Source: Bretschneidera sinensis | Lineage: Eukaryota > Streptophyta > Magnoliopsida > Brassicales > Akaniaceae | Assembly: GCA_023935145.1 (NCBI GenBank) | Contig: CM043700.1 | Coordinates: 38,916,620-38,980,619 of the forward strand | Direction: 5' to 3' | Length of the DNA: 64,000 bases | Part shown: positions 28,857 to 39,903 of the stretch, piece after piece | Numbering within the stretch: position 1 is the first letter of the stretch | How the letters are laid out: every line of letters starts with the position of its first letter | Position numbers and translations under genes: made by a program | Notes under the pieces: model-generated | Seen by the model: only the letters and a program-made list of their open reading frames with translations | What the model was told of the DNA's origin: nothing | Database searches by the model: none

Positions 28857-29999
28857 ATGGATACTTTTGGATTCTTAAACACTGACATTCCCTTTGATGT
28901 TCTGTCTCGTTTGCCAACAAAAGATCTAGTGGGACTAAAGTGTGTTTCCAAAGGATGGCACCAACTTATTTCTGACCGGTCTTTCATCAAGGTTCAATCC
29001 CAAAAGAGAGAACCCGTGTCAGGATTCTTCTTCCAACAGAGGTACCAGTGGTGCTGTGATGATATCAAAACCATAAGCTACATTCCTGTGGACATTGAAG
29101 ATGCTGAGTTGCAGCAGAAGGTGTTTGATTTCCTGCCTGAGGATGTTGTGGTGCTGGCATCATGCAATGGCCTGGTTTGTTGCCGGAGTTGCTTCCCTTT
29201 TGGAGACCCAACCCTCTATATCTGCAACCCTTTGAACAAAGATTGGATCAAGCTGAATTGGGAAAAACCTGACAAAGAAAACAGCATTGCTCTGGTATTT
29301 GACCCATCTCAAGATTCCATAGACACCTCAACCAATTTCAAAGTTGTTAGGGTGCGACAATATGAGACTGCTGAGGAGAATTTATGCCTTTCATTTGAAA
29401 TATACTCCTCAAGTACAGGAGATTGGAAGATGTCTAGGGAGATCTGCCAGTGTAATAACAATTTGTTCAAGAACAAATGCACTTTTATTGGAGGAGTGTT
29501 GCATTGGCTGACTGACGGTGATGAAATCCTGACATTTAATCCAGAGACTGAACTATCATGGTTGATTTCAGTTCCACTGCCTGCAGCAGAATTCAAGAGC
29601 ATGCCTGTGGCATGTATCGGGGAATCTGATGGCAAACTGCATTATGTGATGGTCTCTGAAATTGGGCTTCATGTTTGGTGTCTTGAGGATTATTTTGACC
29701 TGAAATGGGAACTCAAACACTCAAAAACTCTGCACATGATGGAAGAAGAACACCCACAGTTCCTATGCAATTTAGGCGAGAGAGTTACACAACCGTTGGG
29801 CCCTGATACTTGCTCATGGATGGATCCATTGGCCTTCAAAGATGGCTGGTTGTTAATGAGAGTTTCAGCTAAGATCTTCCTGTATAATGTTGAGACTAAC
29901 AAGATGAGTGAAGTATGTATACTTTCAAAGTTGGGTACAAGTTCCATGTTTTGTCCAACGGTCCTACCTTATTCCCTGAGCTTGGTTCCTTTGAACTAG
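28857..29999 (+). CDS. F-box protein with F-box-associated (FBA-like) domain
   Basis: Intronless coding region of 380 residues. The N-terminal F-box (about residues 8-48: 'IPFDVLSRLPTKDLVGLKCV' followed by 'SKGWHQLISD') would bind SKP1 in an SCF ubiquitin ligase. The rest matches the F-box-associated beta-propeller type, with the family landmarks 'SCNGLVCCRS', 'YICNPLNKDW', 'FEIYSSSTGDWK', 'GGVLHWLTDG' and 'ISVPLP'; this part is expected to recognise the substrate, which is unknown. It resembles the At5g49610-type plant F-box proteins (from memory). The start is the first ATG after the inferred splice acceptor at 28853 and gives a full F-box. It is followed after 1.3 kb by another ubiquitin-ligase gene. 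Large, fast-evolving family, so no specific role can be assigned. Confidence 0.92.
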   Translation: MDTFGFLNTDIPFDVLSRLPTKDLVGLKCVSKGWHQLISDRSFIKVQSQKREPVSGFFFQQRYQWCCDDIKTISYIPVDIEDAELQQKVFDFLPEDVVVLASCNGLVCCRSCFPFGDPTLYICNPLNKDWIKLNWEKPDKENSIALVFDPSQDSIDTSTNFKVVRVRQYETAEENLCLSFEIYSSSTGDWKMSREICQCNNNLFKNKCTFIGGVLHWLTDGDEILTFNPETELSWLISVPLPAAEFKSMPVACIGESDGKLHYVMVSEIGLHVWCLEDYFDLKWELKHSKTLHMMEEEHPQFLCNLGERVTQPLGPDTCSWMDPLAFKDGWLLMRVSAKIFLYNVETNKMSEVCILSKLGTSSMFCPTVLPYSLSLVPLN

Positions 30000-31311
30000 G
30001 CTTAGGAGAAACCTTTCTTGTTTCATTGCTCCCACAGCAAGAAAAAATTGAAGTCGGTGATTGGAAATTGGCATTGCAGATATAGTTTCAGAAAAGCTTG
30101 GTTATATGGTGGTATTGAAAGTTTCCTTTCGCCATTTTGTAGTTAGATGATGGGAAGGGGGTATAGTCAGCCTTATAGTTATAGTGCTGGGATAACATAG
30201 GACCTTTTCTGGTATATGCTTGATTTTTGTTGTGTTTGCAAAGGTAGTAGAAATGCTTAAGAAAAAACTAACTAGTTTTTGGGTTTCCTTTCCGGTTACC
30301 AGGAGCAGTAAACTCTTAAATCTTATTACATGTAGTAGTTGCTTTTGCTTACTATCTTCCTGTTGCTGCTGTGTTGTTTCATTTGAGTTTTTTCATTCTG
30401 TCCTTTCTAATCATTCTGGTTATCTTGTTTCTTTTGTAGCTATTTGACTCCTAAACTCAATTTAGAGTAAGTCAAGGGAGAAAACCAGTGCAATTTACAT
30501 CTCAAGTCTTCTGTTTTCTTTTGTATACAATCTATTAATTGGTATGAATGAATGAATCAGACAACCTACAATGTGAAAAACGTGGTTTGAATGTGGAAGC
30601 AGGGCTTTTAGCGAAAACCCATATGTTTGCATGTGAAGTAAATGTGATCGTTAAACAGATTTTCAAGGATCAAGAGTCAAAGCCTTACAACAAGATTGTG
30701 ACTTTTGACGTTTACATGCCAAATGCAACTATTATTAGGTTAAAAAGAGAGGGAGAAGGGGATTAAGACTAAGAGTGACATGGTTGACAACAAATTTGAC
30801 ATTTCAGAATGTGAACTAATGATGTGTAAAATGATTAGTATTTTTTTTTTATTATCAATGAAGTTGTTACATGTTATTAATGAATTTTTAAAAATTATTA
30901 TTAAAATTTGTGAACTAAAAAATATTAAAATTTAAAGTTTCAGAATTAAATCGAATAAAAATTAAATTGAACTGAACCAATCAAAATTTAAGATCCATAC
31001 TAAAAATCAACTTCTCCAAACTCCAAAATAAAAAATAAATATGATTTATATTGTTGAAACACAAAATAAAAGTCAGGAATTTGTAGTAAATGATTGACCA
31101 TGACTCTTTTGTCGGAACAAGTTTCACGATTTTATCAATTGTAATGATTTTATAATGGTAAGGTTTAAAATTTAAATTGCTACGATTAAAAACTTCCTTT
31201 CTTTGGTCTTATTACTCGCTTCAAAGCCTTTTCTGCCTCTGATCTGTTCTCTCACACGAGAACTCTTTTGTGTTGTGAATCAAAATCAAATCAAATCAAT
31301 CAGTCGTTCAC
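30000..31311. other. F-box 3'UTR and RING-gene promoter region
   Basis: The first roughly 550 bp probably hold the F-box 3'UTR. A frame at 30548-30766 (72 residues) shows no known family. From 30830 the DNA is AT-rich. The RING gene leader probably starts near 31195-31200, about 110 bp before its ATG; no clear TATA box was assigned. Confidence 0.45.
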
Positions 31312-32352
31312 ATGTCTTCCTCCGGCGAATATCACGCCGCCGCTGCGGTCCCTCCGCAGCTTTACTTCTGCTACCAGTGCAATCGTACGGTCAGGATCGC
31401 GCCATCTCCCTCACCAACCGCCGATCTAGTCTGCCCCACCTGCAACGGTGGCTTCCTAGAGGAACTCGAAAACCCTAACCCTAACCCTAACTTGAACCCC
31501 TACGAGGCCGCTTTACCCTTCTTTGGCGGCGGCGGTCACTCACCCAACCCCTTTGATGATCTCTCCGCCCTCTTCGGCGGCATGGGCCACACCGCCACCG
31601 CCACCGCCCGCTTTCCAGAACCCGACGCTTTCAATCCTTTCGTTTTCCTTCAGAATTATCTGCAAACCCTGAGAGCAAGTGGCGCCAACGTCCAATTCGT
31701 TATCGAGAACAATTCGTCAGGTGACGCGAGCATCGGTGGTGGATTCCGTCTTCCTACGAATCTGAATCTTGGTGATTACTTCGTTGGGCCTGGCCTCGAA
31801 CAATTGATTCAGCAGCTGGCTGAGAACGACCCGAATCGCTACGGAACTCCCCCGGCTTCCAAGTCTGCGGTGGAGGCCCTACCCACTATCAAGATTTCCA
31901 AGGAAATGTTGGCTTCCGACTCGTCCCAGTGCGCCGTTTGTAAGGATAGCTTTGAGCTGGCCGCGGAGGCCAAACAGATGCCTTGTAAACACATATACCA
32001 TCCCCATTGCATTCTGCCTTGGTTGGAGTTGCATAACTCATGTCCTGTTTGTCGGTATGAGTTGCCTACTGATGATACTGATTACGAGCAACGGACTCGT
32101 GTGAATCGGACTCAGAATGTGGGGGGTTCTGCCGATTCTACTGCTGGTGGTGGTGATGGAAATGGCGGGACTAGAGAGAATCCTGAGACACCCAGGACGT
32201 TGGAGAGGAGGTTTAGGATCTCGTTGCCGTGGCCGTTCAGGTCAGCATTTGGTTCAGCCGCTGAAACTAGCAACAGTGGGACTGACAACAATGACGGGGA
32301 GTCAAATTCGGCAAATCGGAGTACAGGGCCCAGACAAGAAGATCTTGATTAA
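31312..32352 (+). CDS. RING-H2 E3 ubiquitin ligase with N-terminal zinc ribbon (RING1/RHC1A-like)
   Basis: Intronless, 346 residues. A zinc ribbon lies at residues 20-44 (C-X2-C at 20/23 and 41/44, 'CYQCNRTV' and 'CPTCNGGF'). It is followed by a low-complexity Asn-Pro stretch and a helix-rich middle ('GLEQLIQQLAENDPNRYG'). The RING-H2 finger spans residues 207-247 (Cys207, 210, 225, His227, 230, Cys233, 244, 247: C3H2C3) with Trp237 in the E2-binding position. The C-terminus has the 'RRFRISLPWPFRSAFG' segment of DUF1117-type plant ligases. Such proteins transfer ubiquitin from an E2 to substrates and several are stress- or defence-linked; the substrate here is unknown. The 5' half is much GC-richer than its surroundings, common for intronless plant genes. 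An intron in the 3'UTR is possible (GTAATG at about 32361). Confidence 0.93.
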   Translation: MSSSGEYHAAAAVPPQLYFCYQCNRTVRIAPSPSPTADLVCPTCNGGFLEELENPNPNPNLNPYEAALPFFGGGGHSPNPFDDLSALFGGMGHTATATARFPEPDAFNPFVFLQNYLQTLRASGANVQFVIENNSSGDASIGGGFRLPTNLNLGDYFVGPGLEQLIQQLAENDPNRYGTPPASKSAVEALPTIKISKEMLASDSSQCAVCKDSFELAAEAKQMPCKHIYHPHCILPWLELHNSCPVCRYELPTDDTDYEQRTRVNRTQNVGGSADSTAGGGDGNGGTRENPETPRTLERRFRISLPWPFRSAFGSAAETSNSGTDNNDGESNSANRSTGPRQEDLD

Positions 32353-34099
32353 GGACTTTTGGTAATGCATTTATAACAAAATATATTTCTCTTCTCCCTA
32401 TCCTTTTTTTCTGGTTCATTTAATTTAGTTTGCTAGATTGATTGCTGTTTTCCATATTATGCTTGTGAATAACTAGTCTTTGGCAATTAATTTGCGCTGG
32501 ATTGATGGTTAATTTTGTTCATGCTTACATCAATTATCTAATAATTCACATTTATATCATATATTATGTTGGGCATGTTAGCCAGCTTATGACAACAGTG
32601 GATTGAGATTTGAGAGTGATGCATTAACTTGAATTCTTTTCTTGTTTGTATTTCACTTGATAGCATATCTGTAGAGGCATACTAGTTTTATCCATCTCCG
32701 AATCTAAATGTTTATCACTTGTTCCAGTTTTTGGTCAATAGGGAAAGAAAAACATATTTCTTGATTGTCAAGGGATTAGAAATTGCAATGACCTAGCATT
32801 GGTGTTTTATGTAATATTCATTTTAGTAGTTTGTCTGGTGGAGTTGCTGAAGCTAGGCTTCATATTTGGAAATGGTGTCTTTTTGTTTATTTATAGGGGG
32901 GTTTGATGTTTTTACCCCTTCAAATTTTGTAAATTGTTATACCCATCCGATTAAAGTGAATATTACTATTTATGAGAGAAGATTGGGTTCGGTGAAGTTT
33001 AAGGCCATGTGCTATCAGATTGTCATATGGGTTTCCATCCAGTATAACAAGAATGCAGATGGAGTGTTTGCCAGTTATTACGCTGATGAATGATAACCAA
33101 CTCACCAACACAAATGTGTAACTCTCGTTTACAATAGTGGATAAGATACTCATCAAGCTTCCAACTGGGCTTCTTGAATGAGCCAGGAGATCGTTTCATT
33201 TTTTGTATTCACTGGAATGGATGATGATTGAAAAGACTAAGGTACATGACAAATAAAATCATACTGCTATGCAGCTACCCGAAGAAAATTACAATTTACA
33301 TTTAGAGCTGGGGCCACATCTTCACATGTACCATGACATGAGAAATTCTAGTGCTCGCAGTTTATTGGTGAGGCTGCTAAAACAGAAAAGTGATTTTCAT
33401 GAAGAGTTAATATCTCGGTATTGAGTTGCTTGCTCTCTGACAATTGCAGTCCATGCTATTGTTTCTTTGGGCATGTCTTTCTGGTGAGGCAAACTCTCCA
33501 TAGAGCACATGAGCTGCTTCAATGTCTATGAGATAAGTAAAATTTACCTTCATCTTCTACGACTGGTAGCTTGAATCAAGTCTTTATCATTGTGAACGAG
33601 TAGTGAAGGATACTTCTTAACCTGCTTAATGAATTAAAGTAATCCAGATAATTGAAATATTAAAAAAGAAATCAGTATGGTCTTAGTAAGTGCAGGAATG
33701 TTTCGGATCGAAGATCTACTCTTTGTGGCTAGCAAAGTCATTTAACTAACATAAGACTATTTTGAATCAAGGTCATATGTCTGATTAAGATTAGATATAT
33801 TTTTTTATGAATTAATTATAAAATAAGAATATGTATTAATTAATGTGATACAAGATGTCTGATGAACTTGACGATGCAGCCCAGAAGAGTTATGCATGTT
33901 TCCAAAAGAGAAAGAAAGAAAACCAAAGCCGTTTTTTAATTAATGATAAAACTCAACCATATCTTTCATACAAAAATGTATTTTCCTACGTTTCTCTTGA
34001 AACTAATCCATTAACTTGATGTAGAATCTAGCTAGCACCTTCTCATTAGTTTGAATCTTTGTATGTTTTGTCTTGTGCTCAGCAATTCCTTAAATGGTT

Positions 34100-34335
34100 G
34101 TATTGTCGCAGTTAAAGAAGAGAGTTTCAGCTTCTAAGGAGTTAAAAGAAGGCTTCTTTGATTTCCCTCAATAGTTTTTTGTGTTGTTTGGAATGAGAGG
34201 AATAGAAGGGCTTTTGATAGTGAAGAGAAGTCCTTAGAAGTGATAGTTCTGGTGGATTTACTATCTTGTTGATAGTTTTTTTTGTATTTAGGTTGCACCC
34301 CCATGGTGCTTTATTTATACAACTTTTACTAAAAA
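34100..34335 (+). mobile_element. 5'-truncated LINE fragment with 3' hairpin
   Basis: In broken frames it reads 'SASKELKEGFFDFP', then 'ERNRRAFDSEEKS', matching the LINE in STT3 intron 3 ('[18 protein letters not shown]', '[14 protein letters not shown]'). The 3' end has the family hairpin GCACCCCCATGGTGC (34295-34309), an AT-rich stretch and TTTTACTAAAAAAAG. A short 3' piece left by incomplete reverse transcription is the normal origin of such fragments. Confidence 0.75.
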
Positions 34336-35199
34336 AAGAGATAAATGTTTCGGCATTCCCTCTTTGCCCACCCCCGCCCCCCCCAAAACCAAATTTTTGT
34401 GTTTTTGAGTGGGGGTAAACGGGATTTTTGTGGAACATGCAGAAAAGTAATAGGAAAATGAAGATTAAAGCTTCTAGAGTAAAAAACATGAGAAAAATTG
34501 TGCGCCAAGCAGAAGATGGTCTTCCTGATCTATTTCAGAGTATAAACGTTAACTTCAATGCAATCTGTTCTTATTCTTCTTAATTTCTGGGATTATGGTA
34601 AATCATTATCATGTAATGCTACTGCCAGTTATAGGTTTTACTAGAGTCGTATGGTATTGCAATGGCATCTTCTTTTTTGCATTTACCCATATATTTAGAT
34701 TCAATTGACCAAGTTAACAATTGTTTCCTACATTTTATATAGATCTGCTTCTTGCAACCTCCTCACTTGGCAAGTCAGATTGTGTTAAATGAAGCCCTTG
34801 TACCATCCGATGCTAATTCCAGGACTATTATGCTTTTTATTTGATGATATAATGGACAATTTCAAAGTATAGAAGTAATATAATGTATGTCTGCGTAAAT
34901 TAGCCTGAAAATTGGGAGAATTATGAAATTAAGTTAGAAAGTTTTTAGAATTGAGCTTGCTTTTGGATTCTGGCAAAGCTTTGTATTCTAGAGGCCCCAT
35001 CGAAGGTCCTGGAGCCAGAGGCTTCCTGGATAAATTCTTCATCTAAGAATTGTTTCTTTATGCTTCGTGCTTTGACCACATATATATTTCAAGATCATTT
35101 CTATTGATCTTTTTTTCCAAGTATAAAACTAAAGAGTTCTTGGATGACTTAAATTATGGAGACATTAAAAAATAAACTATGGGAGACAATTTATACATC

Positions 35200-35760
35200 A
35201 AATTCTTTTCGACATCACCAGAGTTCAATGGCAGCATTGCATTTTCAGTACAGGATTATAATCCTAAGTTTTGTGATAAAACCATAGGGTTGCTGCAGGG
35301 TGGAAAACTAAGAACTTCACTATAGAGGATTGGTGTTCCTCCTAAAGCTTCCTTCTTTTTGGAGCTACTGCCTTATCATGTATTACTCCTGCAGATAATT
35401 TCTGGTCAAGGAAGCATCTTTGATACAACCTGGTGCCATATGTGAAAAAAAAATGATTGGGAGACTGTCAATCATCCTTCAGTACGTTGCTCTTTTGCTT
35501 ATGTGTGGAGGAGGCGTTAGCTACTAGGAGTTGGGGAGTTGGTAGGATGGAAGCTATATTTTTTGGAGAATGTTCGTTTATTTTCATTGGAACTTAAGGA
35601 ATGAAAGGAATGGAAGAGCATTTGTAAATGTTGAACATTACCTCAGCAAGTTGGAAGTTGAATTGCTGAGAATGTTATTGCATGATGTTTGGTTGCTTGC
35701 CTTTTGAGCAGTCTTTGCCAATAGTGTAACTTTGATTGACCAAGTGTTAGATTCTAGTTT
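35200..35760 (+). mobile_element. LINE C-terminal (zinc-binding region) remnant
   Basis: Broken frames resemble the zf-RVT region of plant LINEs: 'PPKASFFW', then an interrupted 'GAICEKK' and 'WETVNHPSVRCSFAYV', which corresponds to the C-x-x-C...H...C pattern in intact elements; later 'NERNGRAFVNVEHYL'. Many stops; no intact hairpin end seen. Orientation plus. Confidence 0.55.
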
Positions 35761-38700
35761 GGTTGTTGTTTTCTTCTTCTTTGTTCTTTTTTTCATGTTT
35801 TCCTGATGAATTTCTTCTTTACTCCTTCTGTACTTGGGTTGCCAACCTTGGATTTTTTTTAATATGTTTGTTACTTGGTATGTATGTTGTCTGTGTCTAT
35901 ATGCTTGCTCATGTCCTCTCTGCAAGTTTTCAATGAGTTAAAAGTGTATTAATTGATATGATAAGTAATCATGTATTTGTGTGGTAGTACATTTAGTTTT
36001 ATGCCTTCTTAGTGTCAAACTTGATCCCACAAAGCAACAATGCTATATTTATCATTGCTGTACCGCTGATGCTTTCTTACGGTAGTATATTTTTCACCAG
36101 ACCACCTTGGCCCCATCACTAATTGCTTTGCAGCCAAGTGTTATGAGGATGTTGCCTTCTTGCTAGCTATATATGGACATGTTTGACTTCTAATTCATAG
36201 GCAGTGTGAATGGAACATGAAGATTTGGTGTTATAAGCCTGTTAATTTGGCTGGCTCCTCTTGTTCTAGTAGGGAGGAAACATGACATTTGATGCAACAA
36301 AACTGTGCTTAGTTCAAACTGATGTGGTTACCAAAGAAGTAGGAAGTCATATTTTCTCAGGTTATAGGTGTTACTAATCACTTAACCTATTTCATTCAAG
36401 TCTGTGGTATTTATGCATTGAGTAAATTTTAGACCCCTGGTTTTGATATTTCATGGCTCTTGGAATGTGTGTTGATGGCCAATCTTGGCTTAAGGTATAT
36501 CAAAGCTCTTGTTCAATTGATGGTTTGCGAGATATTATGTTTGTAATTGATTAGAACTGGATTTTTTCTGAAATAACAGCTCATTTTAGTAAAGCTGTTT
36601 TCCCAGTTTTGTTTTATGGCCTTTTAGAGGTCCTCTATGTTGCACATTATATTTTAGGCTGATTATGTATTTGTTTATATGGCTTGTCATGTGCTTCCTT
36701 ACTGCTGCAATAATCTTATGGAAGTTTGTTTAGCAAAAGGTTCTTACTCCCTTCTCTTCTGGCAGGGATGAATGTGCTTCATATCTGCTGTCCGTGAACA
36801 TACAGGCGATCTTACATGTTAATGATTAGTGATGGAGGCATCTTTAATATTTGGATTTAATAAATCACGGGTAAATGTCCATTTTCATCTAATATTCAGT
36901 ATAGTTCCAACAATTTACTCTGGGTTTATGCGCATCTTTGGTTTGCCTTTGTCGTAAATTTTTTTTTATCTTGGGACCATATGATACTGTTGCTATGTTT
37001 TCTGCACTTTCCTCTTTCGAAGTAGCGTCTGCTTGCTAAATTGTGCCATTTGCTGCTATCATATCCTTTGTTGCGTCTCTCTGTGCACAAATGGGTTCAG
37101 ATGTTGAGGTAATCGGGAGGCAGCAGGTATTTGTGTCGCGATTCGTGACGTTTCCCTTCCCCTTCATGCTCCAGGAGTCATTACCATGAGAACCCTAACA
37201 GTGGTGATCATGATCCACTTAGTAGGTCAGGTGTAACATAATGGATTAACATTTGAAATGTCATGTGTCAATGATTGATTAATTGAGCCAATTGTATAAT
37301 TCCATACTTATCTATTCTGCAATAGGCCACCTTTCATTAGGTGCAGCATTTTTCTTCCAATGAAATAACCGAAATTTTTTGAAAAGCACTCCAAATTGAA
37401 CAGTTTGCCTTTCCAGGAGTACAAAAAGGTATGAACTTAATGGTGACTCATTAGTTTTCTTGAATTTTGAAACTCTCCCAGATTTGATTCATTAAACTTT
37501 GGGAGTTAATTTGGAAGTAGTTGAGAAGTTGGGTAATCAATTTTCAATTGCATAAACAAATTCAACCAGAATTGTGAGTGCATGTGGTGAAAAAGATCCT
37601 TTGATTATTTAGGATTTGGGTGTTATTACGTTCTGGAAATTATATTGAGAATGAAGTTGGGAAAACGCAATGCACTGTAAGCTGTAAGTAGTTGTCTTTT
37701 ATGAGTCTCCAATAGCGAACTGCGTTTTGAGCAATTTCGCAAGTTGTAAATTATGGGAATTCGAATCGTGTCCCAGTGAGCACCATTCTTTTAGATCTTT
37801 TTGTAAGCTTCAAATGAATTTGTAGATGCTTGATGTATGTGCAGAGCCTGTTCCATGTTTTGCTTCAAACGCTAGAAAATAGCTTCTAGTAATAGGGCCT
37901 CAATCCCAACTCTTGCTGTAAAATACATATTGAATCCTGTCAAGTCAGCTTACTCGTGTATTACAAAGCTCTTTTTTCTTTTTAACTTCATTTATAGGAA
38001 GAAAAAAAAAAATCTTTCTCACGGGCGACACAGGACAAGAAGGGAATGTTTTGCTTTATAGCTTGTAAGTTAGTCAAACTAGTGGTTGGCATGGTTTGGC
38101 TCGGTTCGTGTTGGATGCCACCGTGAAATTGAATAGGATATGAGTTCTGCTACCGAAAATAGATCCGAAATGACCTGATCAACACGTACAACGAGAAAGT
38201 GAATTGAAATTAATTCGGTTTGGTTTGGGTTTTTAATGGTTTCGTGTTAAAAAAAACAAATCAATAACTCCAAGTTTTGAAAAAAAAAAAATTATAAAAT
38301 TAATGCGATTCGATCTCAAACCAATAAAAATAATTAATGTTATCGTCCTTTCCAAAAACTCAAGTTCATATTTGGTACTTAAAATGATTTAACATGTTGT
38401 TTATCTAATTATGCGGATTTTGGTTAGATAAGGTTAGAGCACATGATCTTCTTTTTAAAATCAATTAAGGATGATTTTCTGTGTTATGGGTGCTTTTCAG
38501 TAGTTCTTTCGGGTTAAATTTCATATCAAAGGCAAACGCACATCTACGACACCCACACACATATGACATTTACGATCAACCTATTCTCTCAATTTTTATT
38601 TTCTTTTTTTTTTAAAGTAGAACTTTGATTTAAGAAAGAAGAAGTTAAAGAAAGAAAGGGGATGGTGTTTTTGTCTTTTTATGTTTTAATGATCATATAA

Positions 38701-39903
38701 TTGATAATGAATATTTCACAAGTTGAACGTAAGTGTCATATGTGTGTATTGTTTTGAGTTTGATAAAAAATGTGATAAAAAATTATTGAAAACAAAAGAT
38801 GCTATTTGATATATTTTGAAATCTAAATGATATTGAAACAATTATTAGAATGCAATAGAGTTTGATAATAATATTTTATAAATATAATATATTAATAATA
38901 TGTATATGCGATTCGATTAATGTTTGAACTGTTTTCAAAACGTTTGATTTAAACTAATGAATGGTTTTTAAAATAGAATCAAACCAAACTGATCACACAA
39001 TAATAAAAAAAATCAAACCAAATTAAAAATTATTTTTATTTGATTGTTTTTTTTATTTACTTTTAAGTGAAGTCGATCTAATTTTTTTAAAGAGTGAAAC
39101 TAGAAGTACTTTAAAGAAACGTAGATTTTAGTTTATTTAAAGTCAATCGAAATTTTAGTTTAAAATTTTTTTGTGCATAATAAAACAAATTGATTTAAAC
39201 TGTTTTTTCAAAATTTAAAATTAAAACGATTTGATGAAACAAATTTAATTAATGTTATCAAATTGCTTCAATTTATATTTAACCGGGTTTTAAGAAAAAA
39301 ATCATAGTCAAACCAAAGTAATATTTATCAATTTGATCCGTTTTATCGGATAATCGATTCTACGAACAATCCTACCTATTCCCAATTTCCCATTAGTTAT
39401 TTTAAATCGCATTTTTTCCTCATAAAAAGCACACAATTATTTTTTTCTTTTTCGACGACATGAGGCACATGATGAAATGAGATCCGGTATACGACAACTT
39501 AGGGGCCCACGAAGGAGTGATCGGTCCTCTCGCACTGTTGCGATGTGTCGGTTGTCGCCGTGTAGTGTATAACCGCGTTTGCGAATATTAGATCTACGAA
39601 AGTCAAAAACAAAATAAAATTAGGTACATAGATTTTTTTTTATTGTGAAAATTAGGCACATTAACTAATAATCAACTAGTAGTCATAAGTCTGCGAATAT
39701 TAGCTCATCGTTCTCTATCCCATTTTTAAAAGAGAAAAAACAAACTCTTCTAAAGTCGTTTTAGAGTCCAAATACCACTGTTGAATCTCAGCAAATAGAG
39801 CTGTTTTCTCTTCTCTCTCTTTATAGAAAAGAAAAAAAAAATAGAGTTTCTGTCTCTAGAAGTGGAAGGGGCACTGATCTGGTGAAGAATCGGAGAAAAG
39901 CAA

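Larger units (their letters stand above)
32353..39903. other. Long non-coding stretch between RING and LysM genes
   Basis: About 7.5 kb with no supported coding gene. It contains two LINE scraps (34100-34335 and 35200-35760). TTCTGGCAG followed by GGATGAATG at 36767 looks like a splice acceptor, which could belong to a spliced 3'UTR of the RING gene or a non-coding transcript. From about 38080 to 39400 the DNA is extremely AT-rich and full of degenerate 'ggtttggttt/aaaccaaac' words. The LysM promoter and leader lie near 39700-39903 (CT-rich TTCTCTTCTCTCTC at about 39805). Confidence 0.5.

Noticed and set aside
31468..31491. Interstitial telomere
   Set aside because: Only three CCCTAA units of non-plant type, in frame within a conserved coding gene.
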